Shown here in pieces: positions 1 to 8,886 of a stretch of DNA of 64,000 nucleotides. The DNA is from Labilithrix sp. (GTDB lineage Bacteria; Myxococcota_A; Polyangia; Polyangiales; Polyangiaceae). The stretch lies in assembly GCA_019637225.1 (NCBI GenBank), contig JAHBWC010000018.1, positions 1-64,000 on the forward strand, in the 5' to 3' direction. The first letter of the stretch is position 1, and the number at the start of each line of letters is the position of its first letter. The notes under the pieces are model-generated. The model was not told the origin of the DNA. It made no database searches and was given only the letters and a program-made list of their open reading frames with translations. The translations under genes were made by a program, and so were the position numbers.

Positions 1-1
1 G

Positions 2-652
2 CCGATCCGCATCGCGACCGCGAGCCTGCTCGCGACCCCGTCCTCGATCGCCAGGGGGCTCGAGATCGCGGTCACGCGCAAGGCGCGCGTCGCGGTGCTC
101 CCGTCCTCGCAGCTCCTGTCGGCCACGACCGCGGGCGCCGTCACCTCGATGGGCCTCGCGATCGACGCCGCGTTCAGCGCCGGCCTCATCGTCGTCGCCC
201 CGGCGGGGAACGAGGGGCAGAACGAGGAGGTCTTCCCCGGCAGCCTCGCGCACGTCCTGACCGTCGGCTCGGGCGGGCCCGCCACCGTCCCGGACGAGTT
301 CTCGAACATCGGGCCCTGGATCGACCTCGTCGCCCCCGGCGCGGGCCTCACGCTGCCGGCGCCCCACGCGATCTGCCTGAGCGGCTACGCGAGCGCCACG
401 GGCACGTCGTTCGCCGCCGGCGCGGCCGCCGGCGCGCGCTGGGGCGACTGCATCGCCGCCGTGCGCGAGTGCGGCGAGGACTCGTCGACCTTCTCCATCG
501 GGCCGAACGGCTGCGGAGCGATCAGCGGCGGCGGCTTGCCGAGCATCGCCGCGCCTCCGCCCTGGTTCATCCCGACCTGCCCGGCCTTGCGCGCCGGCTT
601 CGCCCGCGCGACGACGGCGGGGAGATCCGCGCGATCGATGAGCGAGTCGTGA
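2..652 (+). CDS. Subtilisin-like (S8) serine protease, C-terminal part only, possibly disrupted
   Basis: The frame is already open at the left edge, so only the C-terminal end of the catalytic domain is visible. It shows the oxyanion-hole Asn block (APAGNEG, near 205-225) and the catalytic-serine motif GTSFAAG, with Ser at 407-409. In S8 proteases the serine motif is normally GTSxAAP and a long helix follows; here Pro is Gly and similarity fades after about 440. The frame then runs to a stop at 650-652 through sequence that is antisense to the Hsp70-like gene (385-2856). The last 70 residues are therefore probably not native protease sequence. It could be a decayed or truncated gene, or a real gene that ends in a convergent overlap. 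The family call is good; intactness is doubtful. Confidence 0.6.
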   Translation, partial: PIRIATASLLATPSSIARGLEIAVTRKARVAVLPSSQLLSATTAGAVTSMGLAIDAAFSAGLIVVAPAGNEGQNEEVFPGSLAHVLTVGSGGPATVPDEFSNIGPWIDLVAPGAGLTLPAPHAICLSGYASATGTSFAAGAAAGARWGDCIAAVRECGEDSSTFSIGPNGCGAISGGGLPSIAAPPPWFIPTCPALRAGFARATTAGRSARSMSES

Positions 653-2856
653 TCGTCCTTCGGCTTGGCGGCGGGGTTCGATTCGGGATCGAGCTGGACG
701 GTGCGCCCCTTGCCCGACTCTCCGCCCGCGGCGCCTCCGCCGCGCTCGAAGGCCTCGGTCGCGTCGTCGAACTGCCCCGTCTCGAGCGCCTGGGAGCGCG
801 CGTGGGTGATCGCCTCCATCGCCGCGGTCGCGGTCTGATTGGAGATGAGCGAGAGATCGGAGACGTGCCCGAAGCCCCCGTCGTCCGAGCCGACGCCGGG
901 CGCGGAGACACCCGTCGTCGACACGAGACTGAGGTCCGCGAGCGCGCCGAAGGGCCCGTCGGGGATGGCCTCGGACGTCGGCGCCGACGCCTGGCGCCAC
1001 GGCGCCGGATCGTCGCCGATCGGGGAGGGCACCGCCTGGCCGGTCGCGCTCATGCTCGGGAAGCTCGGGACGCTCGCGCTCGGCGTCGAGAACAGCGACG
1101 GCGGCTCGTCGATCGCGCCGAACCCGGGGCCTCGGTTCGGCTGCGCCGGCGAAGGCGCGCCCGCCGCCGGCCGCGGTCCGGCTTGCGCCGGCGTGTTCGG
1201 CTGGTTGCCGCCGAACGAGCGCTCCGACGTCGCGGCGCCGACCTTCGTGTCGCCGGACGAGGGCATCCCCGACGAGGGGAACCACTCGAACGGCGTCGGC
1301 GCCGCGAGATCGGGGAACGACGCCATCGACGGATCGTCTTCGTTCGCCTGCGTCGGCGGCGCGGCCGGCTTCGGCGCGGGGCGCGCGCCCATCGGCTGCG
1401 TCGCGGGCGCGACACCGGGGTTCGTCGCGCGGCGCGACGGCTGAGGCTTCGCGCCGGGGCCGCCGGGCTGCTGCACCGGCGGCCTGGCCTGCGTCTCCGT
1501 CTGCTGCTGCGCGTTGAGCGGCGGCACCGAGCCGACCGTCGACGCGAAGCCGAGGCCGGGCGGCTGGGAGCCGGCCGTCGAGGCGAAGCCGAACGCGGGC
1601 GGCTCGCTCCCGAACGCAGGCTTGAGCATCGCCGGATCGAGCTCGCTCGTCTGCGTGTTCTCCTGCGTGTCTCGGCCGGGGACGCCGGGCGGGGCGGGGA
1701 TGCTCCGGCGACGGATCCCCTCGGTGAGCGCGGCGGCCTGGATCGCCGCGCCGATCGCGACGACCTCGTCCGGGTTGACGCGATCCATCGGGGGACCGCC
1801 GAAGAACGCCTCGACGCGCTTGCGCACGAGCGGCATGCGCGTCGAGCCGCCGACGAGGATGACCTTGTCGAACGACGTCGGCGAGAGGCGCGCGAGCGTG
1901 AGCGCGTCCTGCGTCACCTTGAAGGTGCGATCGACCAGCGGCGTCAGCAGCGCGTCGAGATCGCGCCGCGTCATGGTGAACTGGAAGGTCAGCGACGCGC
2001 CGCCCGCGCCGTGCCCGAAGTCCTTCAGCGCCACGGTGTGCGTCTCGGCGGTCGAGAGCGCGATCTTGATCTCCTCGGCGGTCGTCTTGAGCCGCTCGGA
2101 CATCTGCGGGTCTTGCTTCGCGTCCTGGCGGTGCTGCTTCAGGAACGCCTCGGCCATGCGGTCGGCGATGATGTTGTCGATATCGTCGCCGCCGAGGAAC
2201 GAGTCGCCCGCGGTCGCGAGGACCTCGAAGACGTTGCCGTTCAGGTCGAGCAGCGTGCAGTCGAACGTGCCGCCGCCGAAGTCGTAGACGGCGACGCGCT
2301 CGTTGCCGGTGCGGCCGAGGCCGTAGGCGAGCGCCGCCGCGGTGGGCTCGTTGAGGATGCGGAGGACCTCGAGGCCGGAGACGCGGCCGGCGACCTTGGT
2401 CGAAGCGCGCTGCAGCTCGTTGAAGTGCGCGGGGACCGTGATGACCGCGCGTTCGACGGGTGTGCCGAGCGCCTGCTCGGCGATCTGCCGCGCGCGCTTG
2501 AGCACGAACGCGCTGATCTCCGGCAGCGTGTAGTCCTGCGCGCGCGCGTGGACGAGGGGCCCCTGGCCCGGTCCCTCGCGGAGCTCGAACGCGAAGCGCT
2601 GCCGCGCCTGATTGATCTCCGGGCTGCCCCACGAGCGTCCGATCAGCCGCTTGTGGCTGTAGACCGTGTTCTTCGCGTCGATGACGCGACGGGCCTTCGC
2701 GGCTCCACCGACGAGCACCTCGCCGTTGGGGTGAAACGAGACCACGCTCGGGAGGAGGCGGACGCCCTTCTCGTCGGCGAGGACGTGCACTTTCCCCGCT
2801 CGGACGCAGCCCACGACGGTGTTCGTCGTCCCCAGGTCGATGCCGACAACGCTCAC
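385..2856 (-). CDS. Hsp70/DnaK-like ATPase domain with a long Pro/Ala-rich tail, no substrate-binding domain
   Basis: 823 aa. Residues 1-380 form a complete Hsp70 nucleotide-binding domain: phosphate-1 motif DLGTTNT (7-13), the NEPTAAALAYG block (169-179), phosphate-2 motif DFGGGTFD (192-199) and adenosine motif VGGSTRMP (335-342). The canonical linker and beta-sandwich substrate domain are absent. Instead about 440 residues of Pro/Ala/Gly/Ser-rich sequence follow, including a short internal repeat (GFASTAGS, GFASTVGS near 425-445). Such Hsp70-like ATPases probably act as regulatory or scaffold proteins rather than general chaperones; that is inference. The start is the ATG at 2856, divergent from the phosphodiesterase gene across a 166-bp gap. 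The last 90 codons overlap the protease frame on the other strand. Confidence 0.85.
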   Translation of the reverse strand: MSVVGIDLGTTNTVVGCVRAGKVHVLADEKGVRLLPSVVSFHPNGEVLVGGAAKARRVIDAKNTVYSHKRLIGRSWGSPEINQARQRFAFELREGPGQGPLVHARAQDYTLPEISAFVLKRARQIAEQALGTPVERAVITVPAHFNELQRASTKVAGRVSGLEVLRILNEPTAAALAYGLGRTGNERVAVYDFGGGTFDCTLLDLNGNVFEVLATAGDSFLGGDDIDNIIADRMAEAFLKQHRQDAKQDPQMSERLKTTAEEIKIALSTAETHTVALKDFGHGAGGASLTFQFTMTRRDLDALLTPLVDRTFKVTQDALTLARLSPTSFDKVILVGGSTRMPLVRKRVEAFFGGPPMDRVNPDEVVAIGAAIQAAALTEGIRRRSIPAPPGVPGRDTQENTQTSELDPAMLKPAFGSEPPAFGFASTAGSQPPGLGFASTVGSVPPLNAQQQTETQARPPVQQPGGPGAKPQPSRRATNPGVAPATQPMGARPAPKPAAPPTQANEDDPSMASFPDLAAPTPFEWFPSSGMPSSGDTKVGAATSERSFGGNQPNTPAQAGPRPAAGAPSPAQPNRGPGFGAIDEPPSLFSTPSASVPSFPSMSATGQAVPSPIGDDPAPWRQASAPTSEAIPDGPFGALADLSLVSTTGVSAPGVGSDDGGFGHVSDLSLISNQTATAAMEAITHARSQALETGQFDDATEAFERGGGAAGGESGKGRTVQLDPESNPAAKPKDDHDSLIDRADLPAVVARAKPARKAGQVGMNQGGGAAMLGKPPPLIAPQPFGPMEKVDESSPHSRTAAMQSPQRAPAAAPAANDVPVALA

Positions 2857-3022
2857 ACCCGAGATCTACCATCATCTGCTCGGGCCCAGGAAACCTTTGG
2901 CTTTTGGCGATCCGAGCGGTCGCCCGCGGGGGCGCCGATCGCCGATGCGTCGTTCGAGATAGGCGGCGAGACGGAACCTGTGGAGCCCGAAGCCGTTCTT
3001 GCTGGGATAAGCTGACCCACGC

Positions 3023-5224
3023 GTGAGCACGAGCGAAGAGCGCGGTCCGTCGAGCGGTCCGCCGACGACGGCGGGGTGGCTCGCGCTGCCGCGCGGCGGC
3101 TACTACGTCCGCACGTCGGCGGGGCCGGTGCAGATCGGCGTCCCGCCCGAGACGATCAAGGACGTCATGGAGCTGAAGCTCGACGTGCCGGTCGCCTACG
3201 TGCTGCCGCGCGAGCTGTTCGATCGGCGGCGCGGCCTCTCCGTCGCCGAGTTCGAGTTCCCGGCGTACTACAGCTTCTTCCTGCTCAAGCGCCGATGCCG
3301 GCTCGTCGTGGTCTCGCGCGACGTCGAGCGTCGCGTGCGGTCGATCTTCCAGGAGTCGCTCTTCGGGCCGAGCGCCGGCCCGCTCCCCAGCGAGTTCGCC
3401 GACGGCTTCCCGGAGTCACACCGCCCCGACTTCCAGAAAGAGAGCGACTACTTCAGGACCGTCCCGGGGAAGGGGAGGCTGACCGTCGACGACCTCATCG
3501 AGTTCATCGTCGCCGATCAGGGCACGGCGAAGATCGGCGACGACGTCACGATCGAGATCGGGATGGACTCGATCGTCGTCCGCGACGGCGGGCGCGAGGC
3601 GGTCTCGGTCGGCGCGACGGTGGCGCTGCCGGGGCGCACGCCGACCGATCCCGACCTCGTCGCGCACTCGTTCGCGCCGCCGTCGTTCGGCGTCACCGTT
3701 CTCGGCGCGAGCCACGGCTTCGATCCGTCCGGCAAGACGACGGGCTTTCTGCTTTGGATGGGCGGCCGCGCGATCCTCGTCGATCCGCCGACCGACTCCA
3801 CCGACTACCTGCGCGTCCGCGGCGTGGCGCCGAAGACGATCGACGGCGTGATCCTCACGCACTGCCACGCCGATCACGACGCCGGCACGTTCCAGAAGCT
3901 GCTCGAGGAGTCGCAGATCAGCCTCTACACGACGCCGCACATCCTCGGGTCGTTCCTGCGGAAGTACTCGGCGCTCTCCGGGCTCTCCGAGGACCTCCTC
4001 CGCCGCACCTTCTCGTTCCACCCCGTGCGCATCGGGGCGCCCGTTCACGTGCGCGGCGGCGAGCTGTGGTTCCGCTACACGCTCCACTCGATCCCGACGA
4101 TCGGGTTCGACGCCTTCTACGGCAACCGCAGCATCTCGATCTCGGGGGACACGCTCTACGACCCCGAGCGCGTCACCCGGATGTACGAGGCGGGCGTCTT
4201 CTCCGACGCGCGCTACCAGGCGCTCGTGGGCTTCCCGGAGCACCACAGCGCGATCCTCCACGAGGCGGGCATCCCGCCTCTGCACACGCCCACGAGCGCG
4301 CTCGCCGCCCTCCCGGACGACGTGAAGAAGAGGCTCTACCTCGTCCACATCGCCGCGAAGGACGTGCCCAAGGACGTCGGGCTCCGGGCGGCGCGCGAGG
4401 GCCTCGAGCACACCCTTCGCGTCGAGCCGTCGAGCTCGCCGCGCTTCAGCGAGGCGATCGAGCTGCTCGACATCTTCGCGATGGTGGACTTCCTCCGCGA
4501 CCTGCCGCTGACGCGCGCGAAGGCGCTCCTGCAGGTCTCGCGGCGGATGACGCTGCCGGCGGGCGAGCTCATCGTCAAGCAAGGGACGCGCGGCGACAGC
4601 TTCTACATCATCGCGCACGGCACGGTGCAGATCGTGCGCGACGGCGTCGCCCTCAAGCGGTACCGGGCGGGCGACTACTTCGGTGAGATGGCGATCCTGC
4701 TCGATCAGCCGCGCTCCGCCGACGCGGTCTCGCTCACGGACGTCGACCTCATCGCGATCGATCGCAACGATTTTCTCGCGGTGCTCCGCGGCAGCGAGAT
4801 GCTCACGCGCCTCGAGCGCCTCGCGCGCGTCCACAACGAGGGCGCGTGGGAGCTGCTCGCGAAGAACTCCGTCCTCGCCGCGCTGACCTCGGCGCAGAAG
4901 ACGCAGCTCCAGATGTACCTGTCACCCTATCAGGGCGACGACAACGCGGTGCTCTGGCGCGCGGGCGACATCCCGAAGCGGGCCTATCTCGTCGACGACG
5001 CGATCGTGACGATGCGCTGCCCGGAGGGGGAGCTCAAGCCGTTCGCCAGCGGCGCGTTCGTCGGCGAGGTCGACGCCCTGCGCACGGGCGGGCCCGCGCC
5101 GAGCTCGGCGCGCGTCACGCGCACGGGCAAGCTCTTCTCGATCGAGAAGGCCGACCTCGCGCGCTTCTTCGAGGACAACCCCGGCGTCTACCTGTCGTTC
5201 CTCGGCGCCCGCTTCGTCGAGTGA
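3023..5224 (+). CDS. Metallo-beta-lactamase-fold phosphodiesterase with cyclic-nucleotide-binding domain(s)
   Basis: 733 aa, GTG start. An N-terminal domain (1-220) is followed by a metallo-beta-lactamase domain carrying the metal motif HCHADHD (280-286) and a later SGDTLYD block. A classical cyclic-nucleotide-binding domain lies at about 500-600, with the phosphate-binding cassette FGEMAILLDQPRSA near 553. The C-terminal 120 residues look like a second, degenerate CNB domain without a recognisable cassette. The architecture matches the cAMP/cGMP-dependent 3',5'-cyclic nucleotide phosphodiesterases annotated in delta-proteobacteria, in which nucleotide binding is thought to control hydrolysis. 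It is predicted to be cytoplasmic. It converges with the cytochrome lipoprotein gene, with only 8 bp between the ends. No cyclase is encoded nearby. Confidence 0.82.
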   Translation: MSTSEERGPSSGPPTTAGWLALPRGGYYVRTSAGPVQIGVPPETIKDVMELKLDVPVAYVLPRELFDRRRGLSVAEFEFPAYYSFFLLKRRCRLVVVSRDVERRVRSIFQESLFGPSAGPLPSEFADGFPESHRPDFQKESDYFRTVPGKGRLTVDDLIEFIVADQGTAKIGDDVTIEIGMDSIVVRDGGREAVSVGATVALPGRTPTDPDLVAHSFAPPSFGVTVLGASHGFDPSGKTTGFLLWMGGRAILVDPPTDSTDYLRVRGVAPKTIDGVILTHCHADHDAGTFQKLLEESQISLYTTPHILGSFLRKYSALSGLSEDLLRRTFSFHPVRIGAPVHVRGGELWFRYTLHSIPTIGFDAFYGNRSISISGDTLYDPERVTRMYEAGVFSDARYQALVGFPEHHSAILHEAGIPPLHTPTSALAALPDDVKKRLYLVHIAAKDVPKDVGLRAAREGLEHTLRVEPSSSPRFSEAIELLDIFAMVDFLRDLPLTRAKALLQVSRRMTLPAGELIVKQGTRGDSFYIIAHGTVQIVRDGVALKRYRAGDYFGEMAILLDQPRSADAVSLTDVDLIAIDRNDFLAVLRGSEMLTRLERLARVHNEGAWELLAKNSVLAALTSAQKTQLQMYLSPYQGDDNAVLWRAGDIPKRAYLVDDAIVTMRCPEGELKPFASGAFVGEVDALRTGGPAPSSARVTRTGKLFSIEKADLARFFEDNPGVYLSFLGARFVE

Positions 5225-5232
5225 CGCTGCGG

Positions 5233-5562
5233 CTACTCGCGCTTCGTCGTCAGCCAGAGGTAGTCGGCCTTGAGATCGGCGTCCGAGATCCGTGACGCGT
5301 CGCTCGCCGGCATGTCGCCGCGCCCGCTGCGCACGATCGCGATGAAGGCGCTCTCGTCCTTGCCGCCCGGGATCGACGGGTACTTGCCCTTGCCCTTGCC
5401 GTCGTCGCCGTGGCACGTGGCGCAGACCGATTGGAACGACGCCGAGAGGGCCGAGGTCTCTCCGGGCTGCTCGCGCGGTGGGTTGGGGTTTTCGTTCTCT
5501 TCGTCAGCGCACGCCACGATCATCGTCGCCGTCACGAAACACGCGAGCATCCTCTTCGTCAT
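5233..5562 (-). CDS. Small mono-haem cytochrome c lipoprotein
   Basis: 109 aa from the ATG at 5562, chosen because GGAG lies 5 nt upstream and a lipoprotein signal follows at once (MTKRML..., lipobox IVAC). An in-frame ATG at 5607 would place 15 polar residues before the signal. The mature protein has a Glu/Asn/Pro-rich linker and then a class I cytochrome c fold with haem motif CATCHG and a Met in GDMPAS as the likely sixth ligand. It would sit on a membrane facing the periplasm as an electron carrier. It lies 93 bp downstream of another small lipoprotein gene on the same strand; the DUF1592-like haem protein starts about 800 bp away on the other strand. Confidence 0.8.
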   Translation of the reverse strand: MTKRMLACFVTATMIVACADEENENPNPPREQPGETSALSASFQSVCATCHGDDGKGKGKYPSIPGGKDESAFIAIVRSGRGDMPASDASRISDADLKADYLWLTTKRE

Positions 5563-5655
5563 GCCTTCTCCGATGTGCGTCACCGCGTGCTCGCGAGCGA
5601 ACGACATCGGGTGGCCCCGACGGACGCCGCGTCACGCCAAGAGTTCACGGTCGAC

Positions 5656-5958
5656 TCAACCGCCCGCGTCGTCCGAGCCGGTGTCGGGCGGCCCGCTGCC
5701 GCTATCGGGCGGCGGGGGAGGCGGGTTGTTGTCGTTGTTCGGCGCCGGGCCGTTGTAGGGGCCGGCTCCCGGCGGGAGCGCGGGCTGCTCTGGAGCGTCG
5801 TCGGGGATGAACGTCGTGCTCGCCCCGGCGGCGTTTCGCTTCTTCTCGGCGTTCGTCGCCTCGTCCTCGTCGTCCGAGCCGCACGCCGTCGCGACGCCCA
5901 CGATGACGGCGAGAGCTGCGAGTGTCCAGATAGAGATATAGGAAAGACGCCGGCGCAT
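5656..5958 (-). CDS. Small lipoprotein, Pro/Asp-rich, unknown function
   Basis: 100 aa. A positively charged start (MRRRLS), a hydrophobic helix and the lipobox ATAC indicate a lipoprotein. The mature part is short and low-complexity: acidic after the cysteine, then Pro/Asn-rich with a run of six prolines and a Gly/Asp/Ser end. No domain is recognised; it may be a tether or spacer protein. It probably shares a transcript with the cytochrome lipoprotein 93 bp downstream. No convincing Shine-Dalgarno precedes the start. The signal sequence supports expression, but the gene is short and unsupported by a family. Confidence 0.5.
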   Translation of the reverse strand: MRRRLSYISIWTLAALAVIVGVATACGSDDEDEATNAEKKRNAAGASTTFIPDDAPEQPALPPGAGPYNGPAPNNDNNPPPPPPDSGSGPPDTGSDDAGG

Positions 5959-6405
5959 GGTTGGTTGACGAGGCTAACATGCAAGTTGCGAACTGAGGCA
6001 TTCCTGGCGTCTGCGCACCACGGCGCCGCCGGTCGCCGGTCATCGCACCAAACTTGCGCCTCCGCCCGCGAATCGCCGACGCTGTCGTCGTGGGAGACGG
6101 AGCTTCGAGCTGGTCCGGCGAGGTGGGCGAGCGCTCGCGCCAGGCCCTCGACGGGAGGAGCGCTAAGGGGGCGAGCCCCCGACGGCGCGGGCTGCGGTCC
6201 CCAGTCGATGCAGGGTGAGCGTGCGCGCGAAGTACACCTTTGCCCAAGGGAGGCTCCAACGGAGCCTTTCCGCGGATCGCGCGGGTTTTTCGGTCGAGCT
6301 CGCCGAGGCGGGCCGCCCGTCGCGAGCACGAAGTCGAGTGAGGACGAAAAAGCTCACGATGGGCGCAATGCTTGCTGAGCTGATGCGCCGAGAGAGGGAC
6401 AGAGC
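5959..6405. other. 447-bp divergent intergenic region
   Basis: This lies between the small lipoprotein gene (minus) and the haem lipoprotein gene (plus). It contains a short GGGGG/CCCCC hairpin with a CGAG loop at 6167-6180 and less GC-rich stretches near 5930-6060 and 6330-6400 that could hold promoters. I found no convincing -35/-10 pair, and no RNA gene or coding pattern. Confidence 0.4.
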
Positions 6406-8868
6406 ATGAGGAGAACCTCGCAGCAGATCTCGGGAAGGCACGCGGTCTCGTTGTGCGCGCTGGTCCTCGGATCGGCGGTCGCCGGAGCCGGGTGTGGGGA
6501 AGAGGACGAGAACCCTGCCAAGGCCGAAGGCGCGGCGTGCACGAGCACCCGCGAGCACTTCACCACGCAGATCTACGGCAAGGCCATGCAGTCCTGCATC
6601 GGCTGCCACTCGCCGGGCGGCGTCGCCGAGGCGAAGGGCGCCAAGTTCAAGATCTTCCGCGAGACGTGGCCGGACTTCGTCAGCGCGAACCTCGACAGCA
6701 TGCGCGACTACGCGAAGCTCGAGATCGAGGACACGCCGGTGCTCCTCCTCAAGCCGCTCGGCGAGCGCGATCACGGCGGCGGAGCGGTCCTCAAGGCGGA
6801 CTCGGAGGACTTCAAGATCCTGACGGCGTTCGTCGACGAGCTTCGCCGGGGTGAAGAGCGCAAGTGCGACGCCGACGGGCAGCTCGGCGTCCAGATGATC
6901 GGCAACCGCGCCACCGCCCGGAAGGCGGCGATCACGCTGGCCGGTCGGTACCCGACCGACGAGGAGCTCGCCTCGGCGGCCACGGACCAGGGCCTCGCCG
7001 ACTTCGTCGTGAAGCTCACGAACGAGGAGCTCTTCTACGACCGCCTCCGCGAGATCTGGAACGACGTGCTCCTTACCGAGCGCGGCGTCGATGCGGGCGT
7101 CGAGACCGCGTACAACAACGCGCCCTGGCTCCACAACGATCGGTACCCGCAGTACACGGGGGAGACCCGGAACTGGACGTCGGCCTCGGTCACCGAGGAG
7201 CCGATGCGCTACGTCGAATTCGTCGTCCGAAACAATTTGCCATTCTCGGATGTGGTGAATGGCACTTACGTCGTCGCGAATCCGTTCATCGCCAAGATGT
7301 ACGGGCTGCCGCACGACGCGCCGCTCATCCCCGAGAGCTTCCTCGACTGGCGGCGCATCGACTTCTCGCCGGTGCAGAACCGGATGACGGACGGCGTCGC
7401 GAAGACGACGGGCATGCCGGTCGCGGGTGTCCTCTCGACGCCGGCGTTCCTCTCGCGCTGGGAGACGACGCCGACGAACCGCGGGCGCAAGCGCGCGCGC
7501 ATCGTGCTCAAGAACTTCCTCGCGACCGACATCTTCAAGTTCGCGACGCGCCCGGTCGACTCGACGGCGCTCACGTCGGTCCAGAACCCGACGCTCAACT
7601 CGCCGATGTGCTCGGTGTGTCACTCGGTCATCGACCCGATCGCGGGCGGCTTCCGCGGGTTCGGGGAGAACCAGCTCCTCCGCTTCGACGCGGACGACGG
7701 CTGGCACGACGAGATGCTGCCGCCCGGAATCAACGGGGCCGACATGCCCCCGCAGAGCTACGGCAACGCGCTGATGTGGCTCGGCGCGCAGATCCCGAAG
7801 GACCGCCGCTTCGGCATCTCCGTCGCGCAGGTCATGTACCACGGCATCGTCGGCGACGAGCCGATCGCGTTCCCGCAGGACAAGGCCGCGCCCGACTACG
7901 CCGACCGCGTCCGCGCCTACAACATCCAGAACGACTGGTTCGTAAAGATCGGCGACGAGTTCGCGGCGGGCGTGGAGGGCGCCGCCCCGCCCAAGTTCGA
8001 CCTGCGCAAGCTCGTCGTCGCGATCGTCGACAGCGTGTACTTCCGCGCGGAGTCCGGCGACGCCACGAAGGACGGGCTCCACGACGGCCTCGGGCAGGGG
8101 CGGATCCTCAGCCCCGAGATGCTCGGTCGCAAGTACCGCGCGACCACGGGCCTCTACTACTTTGGCGGCGAGGCCGCGTCGAAGAACGAGCGCCGCGCGA
8201 AGGACGGCTTCCTCCGCAGCGACCTCGTCGAGGACCGCGACTGGCGCCTCGTGTACGGCGGCATCGACTCCGGCGACGTCACGAAGCGCACCGAGACGAT
8301 GAGCCCGATCATGATCGCGACGAGCCAGTACACCGGCGCGATCGTGGCGTGCCGCGCCACGGCGTACGACTTCACCAAGCCCGCGGCCGATCGCCGTCTC
8401 TTCCGCACGGTCGAGATGACGACGACGCCGTTCACGCGCGCGAACAAGGACCAGCCGCTCGTCGCGGTGCCGGACGCGGAGAAGAAGATCCGCGACACCA
8501 TCGTGCACCTCTACTTCCGGCTCCTCGGCGAGACCGTCGAGCCGAGCTCCGAAGAGGTCAACAAGGCGTACTCGCTCTTCGTCGACGTCTGGCGCGACCT
8601 CGAGCAGTTCGAGGTCTCGAACCCGAACAAGGGCGGCCTGAACCTCACCAACGGCCGCTGCGTCGCCGAGAACGACTGGGACAAGGGCGTGCGCTTCGAG
8701 ACGCGCGACGGCCGACTCCAGGCGGTGTTCGAGCGCCTGCGCGATCGCCCCAACGAGGCCGCGTACGAGCCCGGCATGCGCATCGATCGCGACGAGAACT
8801 TCACCATCCGTTCGTGGCAGGCGGTCATGACCTACCTCCTCACGGACTACCGATTCACCCACGAGTGA
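6406..8868 (+). CDS. DUF1592/DUF1588-like lipoprotein with two haem c motifs
   Basis: 820 aa with GAGAGGGA shortly upstream of the ATG. An N-terminal lipoprotein signal (lipobox AGAGC, Cys30) is followed by an N-terminal haem motif CIGCH (64-68) and a second, CSVCH (402-406), in the block MCSVCHSVIDP. The middle region (AGVLSTPAFLSRW...NRGRKRARIVLKNFL) resembles the DUF1592/DUF1588/DUF1585 families that planctomycetes and myxobacteria encode beside DUF1552 or DUF1501 proteins. The function of those families is unproven; a periplasmic redox role is inferred from the haem motifs. The gene is followed after 18 bp by the DUF1501 gene, so the two almost certainly form an operon. Confidence 0.75.
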   Translation: MRRTSQQISGRHAVSLCALVLGSAVAGAGCGEEDENPAKAEGAACTSTREHFTTQIYGKAMQSCIGCHSPGGVAEAKGAKFKIFRETWPDFVSANLDSMRDYAKLEIEDTPVLLLKPLGERDHGGGAVLKADSEDFKILTAFVDELRRGEERKCDADGQLGVQMIGNRATARKAAITLAGRYPTDEELASAATDQGLADFVVKLTNEELFYDRLREIWNDVLLTERGVDAGVETAYNNAPWLHNDRYPQYTGETRNWTSASVTEEPMRYVEFVVRNNLPFSDVVNGTYVVANPFIAKMYGLPHDAPLIPESFLDWRRIDFSPVQNRMTDGVAKTTGMPVAGVLSTPAFLSRWETTPTNRGRKRARIVLKNFLATDIFKFATRPVDSTALTSVQNPTLNSPMCSVCHSVIDPIAGGFRGFGENQLLRFDADDGWHDEMLPPGINGADMPPQSYGNALMWLGAQIPKDRRFGISVAQVMYHGIVGDEPIAFPQDKAAPDYADRVRAYNIQNDWFVKIGDEFAAGVEGAAPPKFDLRKLVVAIVDSVYFRAESGDATKDGLHDGLGQGRILSPEMLGRKYRATTGLYYFGGEAASKNERRAKDGFLRSDLVEDRDWRLVYGGIDSGDVTKRTETMSPIMIATSQYTGAIVACRATAYDFTKPAADRRLFRTVEMTTTPFTRANKDQPLVAVPDAEKKIRDTIVHLYFRLLGETVEPSSEEVNKAYSLFVDVWRDLEQFEVSNPNKGGLNLTNGRCVAENDWDKGVRFETRDGRLQAVFERLRDRPNEAAYEPGMRIDRDENFTIRSWQAVMTYLLTDYRFTHE

Positions 8869-8886
8869 CGAGCCAGGAGCAAAGCG

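Noticed and set aside
469-3015. An 848-codon plus-strand frame over the Hsp70 gene
   Set aside because: Arg-rich antisense shadow of a gene with perfect Hsp70 motifs.
6163-8862. An 899-codon open frame on the minus strand opposite the DUF1592-like gene
   Set aside because: Arg/Glu/Val-rich composition typical of the antisense of GC-rich genes; no motif, and the plus-strand protein has clear haem and lipoprotein motifs.
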